Part shown: piece by piece, positions 14,150-20,353 of the stretch | Layout: each line of letters opens with the position of its first letter | Numbering within the stretch: position 1 is the first letter of the stretch | Origin: Candidatus Woesearchaeota archaeon | Lineage (GTDB): Archaea; Nanobdellota; Nanobdellia; SCGC-AAA011-G17; JAPLZO01 | DNA length: 20,353 nucleotides | Reading direction: 5' to 3' | Assembly (NCBI GenBank): GCA_026394995.1 | Contig: JAPLZO010000044.1 | Coordinates: 1 to 20,353 of the forward strand | Position numbers and translations under genes: made by a program | The notes under the pieces: generated by a model | What the model saw: only the letters and a program-made list of their open reading frames with translations | What the model was told of the DNA's origin: nothing | Databases searched by the model: none

Positions 14150-15607
14150 TCATTTAATTTTTTCAAATAAATGTTCTGTTTTTTTTATTTTATATTTAGT
14201 TTTACTAAATTTACAATTTTTTAATTTTCCTTCTTTAATTCCTAATTGTTTATTTATTTTTTCACTAGTTTCAGGCATAAAAGGACTTACCAAAATAGAA
14301 ATTATTCTTAAACTTTCCAATAAATTATATAAAACATTACTTAATTCTTTTCCTTCTAAATTCCATGGTTGTTTATCATTAACATATTTATTAACATCAT
14401 TAACAAATTTCCAAATCTCAGATAAAGCATTATGCAATTCAAATTTGTCCATATACTCATTTATTAATTTTAAATTTAATTTTTTACTTAATTCATCTTT
14501 ACCTTGGGTTTCACCTTTAAATTTTTCAGCTAAAGTTAAAGATCTACTAACTAAATTTCCTAAATCATTAGCTAACTCATTATTTATTCTATTCTTTAAA
14601 GCATCCTCAGAAAAATCACCATCTTCACCAAATGGAATTTCTCTAATCAAAAAATATCTTAATTCATCAACACCATATTTATTTACCAAATTAATTGGAT
14701 CTATCACATTATCCAAACTTTTTCCTATTTTTTGTCCATTTACTGTTAAATATCCATGAACAACAATATGCTTTGATATTTTCATACCAGCAGAAAATAA
14801 AATTCCAGGCCATATTACACTGTGAAACCAGTTTATACCTTTACCAATTAAATGAACATCAGCAGGCCAGTATTTTTTAAATTTATTCCCATTAGGATAG
14901 CCAATTGCACTTACATAATTAATTAATGCATCAAACCAAACATAGATTTTATGATTTTTATTAATAGGTACATCAATACCCCATTTTAATTTATTTCTTG
15001 AAACACTTATATCCTTAAGACCTTCATTTTCTAATCTAGAAACCATCTCATTTCTTTTACTTTCAGGTATTACAAAATCTTTACTTTTTAATAATTCTAA
15101 AATTTTATCTTGATATTTACTTAACTTAAAAAAATAACTTTCTTCTTTTAGCCATATGGGCTCTTTGTTATGCTCAGGACACTTACCATCTACTAACTCT
15201 TTTTCTGTTAAAAAAGCCTCACAGCCTTCACAATAATAACCCTCATAAAATCCTTTATAGATATCACTTTTTTCATAAACTTTTTTAAAGATATTTTGAG
15301 CAACTATGACATGTCTTTTTTCTGTAGTTTTAATGAAATCATTATTACTTATATTTAGTTTCTTACATAATTCCTCAAATTTTTTACTATTTACATCAAC
15401 AAATCTCTTAGTTTCTACGCCTTTTTCTCTAGCAGCCTGTTCATTTTTCTGTGCATTTTCATCAGTTCCTGTCAAAAAGAAAACATCTTCTCCATTTAGT
15501 CTATGCCATCTTGCTATAGTATCAGCTATTATTTTCTCATATGCATGACCTATATGAGGTGCTGCATTTACATAGTCTATAGCAGTTGTAATGTAAAAGG
15601 TTTTCAT
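14150..15607 (-). CDS. metG: Methionyl-tRNA synthetase, bacterial-type, without C-terminal tRNA-binding domain
   Basis: Charges initiator and elongator tRNA-Met. The 485 residues carry HIGH (H18-H21 in APHIGHAYEK), a single zinc knuckle (C126, C129, C143, H146), the WFDALINY strand and a KMSKS-loop variant KIGKS (293-297), followed by the helical anticodon-binding domain. The sequence style (YITTAIDYVNAAPHIGHAY; PESKRNEMVSRLENEGLKD) is that of bacterial MetRS rather than the typical archaeal/eukaryotic form, suggesting horizontal origin (inference, no tree). The protein stops before any EMAP domain; that domain is encoded separately at 13529-13861. It is divergent from the orphan plus-strand gene at 15701. 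Confidence 0.97.
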   Translation of the reverse strand: MKTFYITTAIDYVNAAPHIGHAYEKIIADTIARWHRLNGEDVFFLTGTDENAQKNEQAAREKGVETKRFVDVNSKKFEELCKKLNISNNDFIKTTEKRHVIVAQNIFKKVYEKSDIYKGFYEGYYCEGCEAFLTEKELVDGKCPEHNKEPIWLKEESYFFKLSKYQDKILELLKSKDFVIPESKRNEMVSRLENEGLKDISVSRNKLKWGIDVPINKNHKIYVWFDALINYVSAIGYPNGNKFKKYWPADVHLIGKGINWFHSVIWPGILFSAGMKISKHIVVHGYLTVNGQKIGKSLDNVIDPINLVNKYGVDELRYFLIREIPFGEDGDFSEDALKNRINNELANDLGNLVSRSLTLAEKFKGETQGKDELSKKLNLKLINEYMDKFELHNALSEIWKFVNDVNKYVNDKQPWNLEGKELSNVLYNLLESLRIISILVSPFMPETSEKINKQLGIKEGKLKNCKFSKTKYKIKKTEHLFEKIK

Positions 15608-15644
15608 AACACTAGAATAATTATGTTTGTTTTTATTTCTTTCT

Positions 15645-15680
15645 ATTATATAGTTCTAAGTCTATAAATTCTTTTAAACT
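15645..15680. promoter_or_regulatory. Divergent promoter region for metG (minus) and the orphan gene (plus)
   Basis: Minus strand: TATATAAT (15652-15645) would start metG transcription near 15622 with a leader of about 15 bases. Plus strand: TTTTAAAC (15672-15679) is centred 25.5 bases before ATG 15701, a leaderless arrangement. Spacing-based calls; no other operator seen. Confidence 0.5.
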
Positions 15681-15700
15681 TATATAACATAATAATATAT

Positions 15701-16603
15701 ATGAATATAGAACCTAAATTTTCATACACATCAATTGAAATTAAAAAAGATCTAACTATTTCAGAGCCTGAATTTTTACAATATTCACATGCTTCAGGTA
15801 CTAAAAAAATTCTAGAAACCTTAGTGATAGACCCATTCAATGATGCTTTAAAGAGTGATGGTAAACCCGAATATGATTTTGGTTTTAAAATAACAAGAAC
15901 TGATATGTCTAAAGATTCAACAAGTTGGCAGCCTATCTTTGAGAAATTCAAAACTTACTTAGAAATTAGAGCAGATGATTCTAAAGCTAAAGAGATGTCT
16001 GATCTTAAATATATTGAAGGTTTAGGTTATTGTATTAATATTGATTTGATTATTGAAGAAATAGAAAAACGTAAAAAAGAAAATATAAGTCACTCAGAAT
16101 ATCCACAGATGAATTGGCCAAGAAAGAAAAAAAGTGAACCTAATTTAAGAGATATTTTTATTCCGGACAGAAATTATTCTGAAATAAATTTGGAAAATGC
16201 AAGAATTTGTTTAAATGCTAAAAGATTTAATTCAGGTTTAGAAAGTGAGGTAATAAATATATATAAAGATATAAATAAAGGATGGCTTGATAAAGAAACA
16301 GGATTTAATGCAGAAAAAATCCCACCCCAAGAAATAAGTCCTATCACTCGTTTTAGAGAAATTGCTGGAAATTATGTTTTAATACAATTAATTAGAGAAG
16401 ACAAAGGAAATTATTCAGAACTAATGAATATTATTATAGCAGACTTAAATAAAATAAAACAAGGAGAAGATGGTGAACTAAGTAAATTATATAATGTCTC
16501 AAAACAAAAGGATGATATATTTATCAACATTAAAAAAATTAAAGATAGACTTGATTCTTTATTTAAATTTAATACAGATGTAAGATATACAATTGTTCCT
16601 TAA
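15701..16603 (+). CDS. Orphan hypothetical protein, 300 residues
   Basis: Not recognised. Soluble and charged, without signal peptide, membrane segments, Cys motifs or nucleotide-binding loop. The N-terminal 100 residues look alpha/beta (LEIRADDSKAKEMSDLKYIE). The middle has a basic patch (EEIEKRKKEN, WPRKKK) and the C-terminal third is helical (YVLIQLIRE, MNIIIADLNKIKQG). A leaderless-distance TATA-like box, normal A/T-biased codon use and a full-length open frame support expression. Its stop codon ends 2 bases before the 3' end of the opposing tRNA-Gly, so the two transcripts must overlap or end very precisely. Confidence 0.75.
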   Translation: MNIEPKFSYTSIEIKKDLTISEPEFLQYSHASGTKKILETLVIDPFNDALKSDGKPEYDFGFKITRTDMSKDSTSWQPIFEKFKTYLEIRADDSKAKEMSDLKYIEGLGYCINIDLIIEEIEKRKKENISHSEYPQMNWPRKKKSEPNLRDIFIPDRNYSEINLENARICLNAKRFNSGLESEVINIYKDINKGWLDKETGFNAEKIPPQEISPITRFREIAGNYVLIQLIREDKGNYSELMNIIIADLNKIKQGEDGELSKLYNVSKQKDDIFINIKKIKDRLDSLFKFNTDVRYTIVP

Positions 16604-16605
16604 AA

Positions 16606-16694
16606 TGCAGTTTGCGGGAATCGAACCCGCACCTCGAGCTTTTTCTATAAATTATATTTGGGAAGCTCACGTCTTACCACTCGACTAAAACTGC
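16606..16694 (-). tRNA. tRNA-Gly (anticodon CCC) with an 18-nt intron
   Basis: Acceptor GCAGTTT pairs perfectly with AAACTGC; the D stem is GTC/GAC. The anticodon stem TGAGC/GCTCG encloses TTCCCA^A, giving CCC. The T arm is GCGGG/CCCGC around TTCGATT, and the discriminator is A. The mature length is 71 nt. Its 5' end is one base after the stop codon of the upstream radical SAM gene, and no TATA box of its own is visible, so it is probably the last unit of the tRNA/protein operon. Confidence 0.93.
16641..16658 (-). other. tRNA-Gly intron, 18 nt, at 37/38
   Basis: Removed between A37 (16659) and A38 (16640). The central BHB helix is TTC/GAA plus one C-A mismatch next to the 5' bulge (CA^A); the 3' bulge is AA^A. 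The intron itself is a tiny A/T hairpin (ATA/TAT). Confidence 0.8.
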
Positions 16695-16695
16695 A

Positions 16696-17820
16696 TTATA
16701 AAAATTCAATTTCTACTTCAAATTGATCATAAGTTGGAAATTCTTCTACCTTAGCCGCAACTAAATCCATTTCTTTAAGTTTATTCTTTAATAATTTTAA
16801 ATTTCTTAAGCTAGTTAATAATCTTAATTTTTGTTCATCTATTTTTATATCTTTAAAATTTAATTTTTCTTTTATATCTTTTAATTTTTCAATAATTTCT
16901 TCTCTATTTTTTGTCTCATCTAATTTTCTTCTATAACCAAAACTAGGTTTTAATTCTTTTAAATAAATAGCTCCTCTAATTAAAGTTCCTTCTTTTGTTA
17001 ACTCATCAAAACTTTCTTTAACATTTCTAGCTCTTCTTTTAATTCTATTAGCCAATTGTATAGCATCTTTTAGTCTAACAGTACAATAATGAACATCTAA
17101 ATTTTTATTTTTGCAATACTCTAATAATCTTAGTGCTAATTCCTCAGAATCTTTTATTCCATAAGATATATCATCTTTACAATAAAAACCTAACTCATTC
17201 AATTTATTTGCATTACTATCAGAAATCTCCAATTCATTTAAATTTAAAAATCTAACTTTACCATCAATAAAATCAATTAATTTTTTAATTTCTTTTTCTT
17301 TATTAGGAATTACAGGAATTTCAACACCAATATTCCATCTAAATTCTTTAGCTAACAAAATTTTATTCCATAATATATCATCATTAATATCTGGATGAAA
17401 TCTTATCTCATCTAAACCAGATTCACTTAATTTTTTTAATTTATCTAAATCAACTAATTCTAATGGCGTATACAAATGAATATGAAAATCTTTTCCAAAT
17501 CTTTCTTTTAACAATTTAATATAATGAATTGTTCTTTCCAAAACAACTAATGGATCTCCACCAGTTATACCAACGCCTTTGCTATCACATAATTTTATTT
17601 CTTTAATTATATTATCATCATTCTCAATTTTCCATTCATTAGCATAAACAACATCTTTATCTTTTTTTAAATCGGAAATAGGACAATAATAACAAGTTTC
17701 TTTTTTACTACACAATCCTGTAATAAATAAAACTGTCTTTTCACCTTTAACACAATATTTACAACCTTTTGGTAAATTTCCAATTTTCCATGAATAATAT
17801 TGAGTTTTTTCAGCTTTCAT
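16696..17820 (-). CDS. Radical SAM protein of the archaeal COG2108 type
   Basis: A 374-residue radical SAM protein of unknown reaction, related to pyruvate formate-lyase activating enzymes. Recognisable blocks: LPKGCKYCVKGEKTVLFITG (C20, C23), the cluster motif CSKKETCYYC (C37, C43, C46), VVYANEW, GVGITGGDPLVVLERT (GGDP 87-90, the SAM-binding GGE-type motif), FHIHLYTPLELV and LDEIRFHPDIN. The cluster spacing is Cx5Cx2C instead of the usual Cx3Cx2C. The C-terminal 110 residues are helical and charged. The ATG is 5 bases after the 3' end of tRNA-Val, and the stop is one base before tRNA-Gly. No Shine-Dalgarno sequence, so translation may depend on tRNA processing creating a short leader. Confidence 0.88.
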   Translation of the reverse strand: MKAEKTQYYSWKIGNLPKGCKYCVKGEKTVLFITGLCSKKETCYYCPISDLKKDKDVVYANEWKIENDDNIIKEIKLCDSKGVGITGGDPLVVLERTIHYIKLLKERFGKDFHIHLYTPLELVDLDKLKKLSESGLDEIRFHPDINDDILWNKILLAKEFRWNIGVEIPVIPNKEKEIKKLIDFIDGKVRFLNLNELEISDSNANKLNELGFYCKDDISYGIKDSEELALRLLEYCKNKNLDVHYCTVRLKDAIQLANRIKRRARNVKESFDELTKEGTLIRGAIYLKELKPSFGYRRKLDETKNREEIIEKLKDIKEKLNFKDIKIDEQKLRLLTSLRNLKLLKNKLKEMDLVAAKVEEFPTYDQFEVEIEFL

Positions 17821-17825
17821 TTTAG

Positions 17826-17898
17826 TGGGCCTATCCGGAATTGAACCGGAGATCTCAACCGTGTGAGGGTTGTGTCCTAGCCACTAGACCATAGGCCC
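17826..17898 (-). tRNA. tRNA-Val (anticodon CAC)
   Basis: Intronless 73-nt cloverleaf. Acceptor GGGCCTA pairs perfectly with TAGGCCC; D stem GTC/GAC; anticodon stem CAACC/GGTTG around CTCACAC; T arm TCCGG/CCGGA around TTCAATT; discriminator A. Its 5' end lies one base after the deaminase stop codon (TAG 17902-17900) and its 3' end 5 bases before the next ATG. No separate promoter visible. Confidence 0.96.
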
Positions 17899-17899
17899 T

Positions 17900-18394
17900 C
17901 TAAGGTTTATATTGAAAAGAGAGCTTATTATATTCTTTTGTATCATAAACACAAATTCCTTCTTCATACCATAAAACAAATTCAACAATCCCGACATCCA
18001 AAGCAGTTTTACTACACCAAGTACAATATGGTTTACCTGTTTTTATATTATTTATCTTTACAATATCTCTTTGTTTGTCTAATCTAACAAAATATAAAAT
18101 TGAACCGATTATTTGATCTGGATTATTTTTTAATGCATATCTAATAGCTCTATCTTCTGCATGAATACAACAAGTTCTATCAGATATAAAATCTTCAGGT
18201 AATTCATCTTTAATACATCTCTCTAAAGGCTTATCTCCTGGAGGTGAATTATAACCTTCACCAATAATTTCATTATCTTTAACAACAACAGAACCACATT
18301 TTGCACGAAGACAACTAGATTTTAATGCAATTTTTGCAGCTTTTTCCATATATAATATAGCTTCTCTTTCCATTTTTCCATGTAAGTATTTCAT
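17900..18394 (-). CDS. Cytidine/deoxycytidylate deaminase family protein
   Basis: Zinc-dependent deaminase, probably dCMP deaminase making dUMP for dTTP synthesis. The 164 residues contain the catalytic motif CIHAEDRAI (H78 zinc ligand, E80 proton shuttle) and the second zinc motif KPYCTWCSK (C124, C127). Upstream, CGSVVVKDNEIIGEGYNSPP is the usual family strand-turn. The insert rich in Cys and acidic residues before HAE (ERCIKDELPEDFISDRTCC) is typical of dCMP deaminases. Other CDA-fold substrates cannot be excluded. The ATG is 8 bases after tRNA-Glu; no Shine-Dalgarno sequence. Confidence 0.88.
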   Translation of the reverse strand: MKYLHGKMEREAILYMEKAAKIALKSSCLRAKCGSVVVKDNEIIGEGYNSPPGDKPLERCIKDELPEDFISDRTCCIHAEDRAIRYALKNNPDQIIGSILYFVRLDKQRDIVKINNIKTGKPYCTWCSKTALDVGIVEFVLWYEEGICVYDTKEYNKLSFQYKP

Positions 18395-18402
18395 TTTAAA
18401 AA

Positions 18403-18477
18403 TGCTCCCGCCGAGATTTGAACTCGGGTTAAAGGCTCGAGAAGCCCTTGTGCTTGACCGGACTACACTACAGGAGC
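18403..18477 (-). tRNA. tRNA-Glu (anticodon CTC)
   Basis: Intronless 75-nt cloverleaf. Acceptor GCTCCTG pairs with CGGGAGC (one T-G); D stem GTGT/GCAC; anticodon stem AGGGC/GCCTT around TTCTCGA; T arm CCGAG/CTCGG around TTCAAAT; discriminator A. First unit of the tRNA/protein operon. Confidence 0.96.
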
Positions 18478-18502
18478 AATAACTTAAAATATCAAGAATA
18501 AG

Positions 18503-18510
18503 TTTATAAA
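18503..18510 (-). promoter_or_regulatory. TATA box for the tRNA-Glu operon
   Basis: TTTATAAA, palindromic, centre 18506.5; it predicts a start about 3 bases before tRNA-Glu, the same offset as tRNA-Ile. It is the only convincing TATA box between here and tRNA-Gly on this strand. Confidence 0.65.
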
Positions 18511-18559
18511 TTTTAGTATATATCCTTTAAAGATATACCCATTCTATAACAATAATACA

Positions 18560-18567
18560 TTTAAAAT
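18560..18567 (+). promoter_or_regulatory. TATA box for the HTH/nuclease-like gene
   Basis: TTTAAAAT centred 26.5 bases before ATG 18590, the leaderless distance. Confidence 0.55.
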
Positions 18568-18589
18568 ATATACAATTCAAAAGTCTAAA

Positions 18590-19696
18590 ATGCTTAACAT
18601 AAAAGAGGAAGATATTGTTGATATAATAACAAAAAGAAAATCCGGAACTCCAGTTTATAAAATAAAAAAAGAATATCATATTTCTAATAAACCCTATAAA
18701 AATATAATTGAAAAAGCTTTACAACTAAACTTATTAACTCAAGAAGAATTTAAAAAAATTTACATAAAAAAACCTAAGCTTAATCTTAAAATCATAAAAA
18801 ATATTGTTGAGGATAGAAAAGAAGGATTGTTTAGAGAAAATATTTTAGAAAAATATGATATTAGCAAAGCAACTTTTATTTCTGCAATGGGAAAAGGTAT
18901 TGTGTTAGGTTATTTAACTAGAAAAGAATATGAATATCTAACAAAAGAATTTTGTTCTTTAGGTTTTGAAGGAAAAGTAAGAAAAAATGGAGAAAAAGTA
19001 GCAAGGCAATCTTGTTCTGATGCTTGGAGTAAAGGTATGGGTAAAGCTCATGAAAAATATTGTAATTCAGTAGACAATGAAAATTCACCTTTAGTAAAGG
19101 CTGCAATAGCAGGAGGTAATAAAACACAAGAAATTGCTCCTCATGTTCTAGAAAATCTAAAAGGTGCTGAGATTTATGGACAATATCAAAAATATACTTA
19201 CAAAGGAATAGAATTTGATTCTAAAAGTGAATTATGGTTGGCTTTAATGCTACGAGAATGTGGATTAATTAAAAAAATAAAAGAAGGAAAAAATTTCCAA
19301 GTTCCCTGTGGACCAAAATTTATAGATTTTGTTGTAGATGGTATAGCTATAGAGTATCACCCAACACCAAAAGGAATAGACTCTCATAATAATTATAAAG
19401 AAAGAAGAGAAGAAGAACTAAGAGAATGTGGTTTTAGTGGAAAACTCATAGTCATTGAAAAAGAAAATGATATCTTTAAGTCTGGGTTGGTAAATTCGTT
19501 TTTAGAATACACTAAAAAAAGAAGAACTGTAAATAAAAAACTTGAAAAAGTGTTAAGTTTAGAAGAACAAATTAAAGAAGAAAATAAGAGAATAGAAAAA
19601 CGAGAAAGAGCTAGTGAATATAAAGTAGATAAAGAATGTGATAAAGAAGAAGTTATAACTAAAAATAAAGACTATGATGATAAAGTTCCATTCTGA
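18590..19696 (+). CDS. Tandem helix-turn-helix protein with PD-(D/E)xK-like nuclease domain
   Basis: A 368-residue protein. Two repeated HTH-like units start it: about residues 5-56 (KIKKEYHISNKPYKNIIEK, ending LLTQEEF) and 66-117 (NILEKYDISKATFISAMGK, ending YLTRKEY). Residues about 198-292 resemble a restriction-endonuclease fold: E214 in FDSKSELWLALML, D246 in KFIDFVVDG, then IAIEYH (E255), where the usual ExK lysine is His257. A strand, KLIVIEKEND, follows. The last 60 residues are very rich in Lys and Glu, probably a coiled coil or tail. A DNA-binding nuclease, perhaps homing- or Vsr-like, is my best guess; activity is not proven. Stop codon adjacent to the convergent gene's stop. Confidence 0.65.
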   Translation: MLNIKEEDIVDIITKRKSGTPVYKIKKEYHISNKPYKNIIEKALQLNLLTQEEFKKIYIKKPKLNLKIIKNIVEDRKEGLFRENILEKYDISKATFISAMGKGIVLGYLTRKEYEYLTKEFCSLGFEGKVRKNGEKVARQSCSDAWSKGMGKAHEKYCNSVDNENSPLVKAAIAGGNKTQEIAPHVLENLKGAEIYGQYQKYTYKGIEFDSKSELWLALMLRECGLIKKIKEGKNFQVPCGPKFIDFVVDGIAIEYHPTPKGIDSHNNYKERREEELRECGFSGKLIVIEKENDIFKSGLVNSFLEYTKKRRTVNKKLEKVLSLEEQIKEENKRIEKRERASEYKVDKECDKEEVITKNKDYDDKVPF

Positions 19697-20353
19697 TTAT
19701 TTTAATTCAAAAAGATTTAAAGTTTTATTATATTGTTTCTTTTTTCTTTTATAATCCGCTTTTCTAGTATTGGTTCTACGTTCTGCTTTAAAATGAGGTA
19801 TTGAAATAATAAAACCTTTATTATCTAAAAAACAACGTCCACAATAAACAATATCTTTATTATGATTATTAGGATCTCTATGATGGTGACATAATCTTAT
19901 ATTACCTGTATTATCACCAATAATTTCTCTCCAATAAGGATGTATCACTTGAGCTATTAATTTACCTGATTCATTATAATAAGTACCAATTTGATTTTCT
20001 TCTGGAGTTCCTGGAAGTGTAACTTGTTTTAAATGTTTTAGAGTATTCCAATGTAATCCAGTAAAATCTAATGCAAATTTTTTACCTGTTAATCTCATAG
20101 GAAGAAGTTGGACCTGTAAATTATTATCTTGAGCAAATTTTAATATTTCCAAATCTCTTTCATGAACTTGAGGTGCATCTATAGATTGATAAATTATAGA
20201 ATTAACACCATGTTCTTTGTATAAAACCGCTCTTTCTAGTCTAGTTTCATTATTACAACCTTGTACACAAGCTCCACGTTCAAATCTATCTTCACTTATA
20301 CTAAATAGTAAAACAGAATTTGTTTTTCTAAATAATTTAGCAATATAATCATC
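19697..20353 (-). CDS. Partial protein, possible radical-SAM/TIM-barrel-like C-terminal region
   Basis: The frame is open to the window end, so the N-terminus is missing; TTG 20152 is internal, not a start. The visible 218 residues begin DDYIAKLFRKTNSVLLFSIS. A segment reading NNETRLERAVLYKEHGVNSI then IYQSID resembles the second half of radical SAM barrels, where a family strand is followed by an R-rich helix and a GxxxxxxxxP-type strand. Later come CHHHRDP and YCGRCF, possible metal ligands, and a very basic tail (RRTNTRKADYKRKKKQYNK) suggesting nucleic-acid contact. No Cx3Cx2C motif is in view, so the assignment is tentative. Stop codon directly abuts the convergent gene's stop. Confidence 0.5.
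   Translation of the reverse strand, partial: DDYIAKLFRKTNSVLLFSISEDRFERGACVQGCNNETRLERAVLYKEHGVNSIIYQSIDAPQVHERDLEILKFAQDNNLQVQLLPMRLTGKKFALDFTGLHWNTLKHLKQVTLPGTPEENQIGTYYNESGKLIAQVIHPYWREIIGDNTGNIRLCHHHRDPNNHNKDIVYCGRCFLDNKGFIISIPHFKAERRTNTRKADYKRKKKQYNKTLNLFELK

Noticed and set aside
14445..15548. Several plus-strand frames (14445-14759, 14695-14880, 15306-15548)
   Set aside because: Antisense shadows of MetRS, rich in Phe/Leu/Ser as expected for the complement of a Lys/Glu-rich gene.

Overview
The window is A+T-rich archaeal DNA, most likely from a DPANN-lineage genome (Woesearchaeota/Pacearchaeota-like; this placement is inference from gene content and compact style, not from a tree). 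The archaeal evidence is direct: a two-repeat TATA-binding protein, a single MCM helicase, aIF2-beta, aIF1A, a Dim2-like KH protein, both subunits of topoisomerase VI, TTTATAAA promoters, and tRNA introns with bulge-helix-bulge (BHB) splice sites. No gap between genes exceeds about 120 bases. No CRISPR array, insertion sequence or prophage was seen.

Layout. Positions 1-2130 hold the 3' part of isoleucyl-tRNA synthetase, followed by a secreted Cys-rich protein (2171-2986). A small hypothetical (minus, to 3274) and TBP (3369-3935) are transcribed divergently. MCM (4017-6059) overlaps an RPA32-like OB/winged-helix protein (6059-6775). A 57-residue zinc-ribbon protein (6818-6991) converges on a minus-strand gene whose start appears frameshifted (6993-7348). 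Positions 7443-9290 are a translation and ribosome-biogenesis run: aIF2-beta, DUF424, a short NMD3-like protein, aIF1A and a Dim2-like KH protein. This leads into Top6B and Top6A (to 11884). Two tRNA genes follow: Asn(GTT), and Ile(GAT) with two introns. Minus-strand genes from 13468 down to 12242 and from 15607 down to 13529 encode a PlsB/PlsC-type acyltransferase, a bacterial-type MetRS, a LAB_N membrane protein and a stand-alone MetRS-beta-like tRNA-binding domain. An orphan plus-strand gene (15701-16603) meets a minus-strand operon in which tRNAs and proteins alternate: tRNA-Glu, deaminase, tRNA-Val, COG2108-type radical SAM protein, tRNA-Gly. On the far side are a tandem-HTH nuclease-like gene (18590-19696) and a partial minus-strand gene that runs off the window end.

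The most interesting signals are RNA- and expression-level. (1) tRNA-Ile(GAT) is split by a 23-nt intron at the unusual position 27/28 and a folded 75-nt intron at 37/38. (2) The tRNA-punctuated operon has gaps of 8, 1, 5 and 1 nt and a single TATA box, so tRNA processing would release nearly leaderless mRNAs. (3) The distance from TATA centre to start codon is 26.5 bases in several genes, indicating leaderless mRNAs. This ruler exposes a probable frameshift in a G6 run at 7341-7346. (4) Top6B has no canonical start codon where its conserved N-terminus begins, and lies in the same frame as the upstream gene's stop codon.
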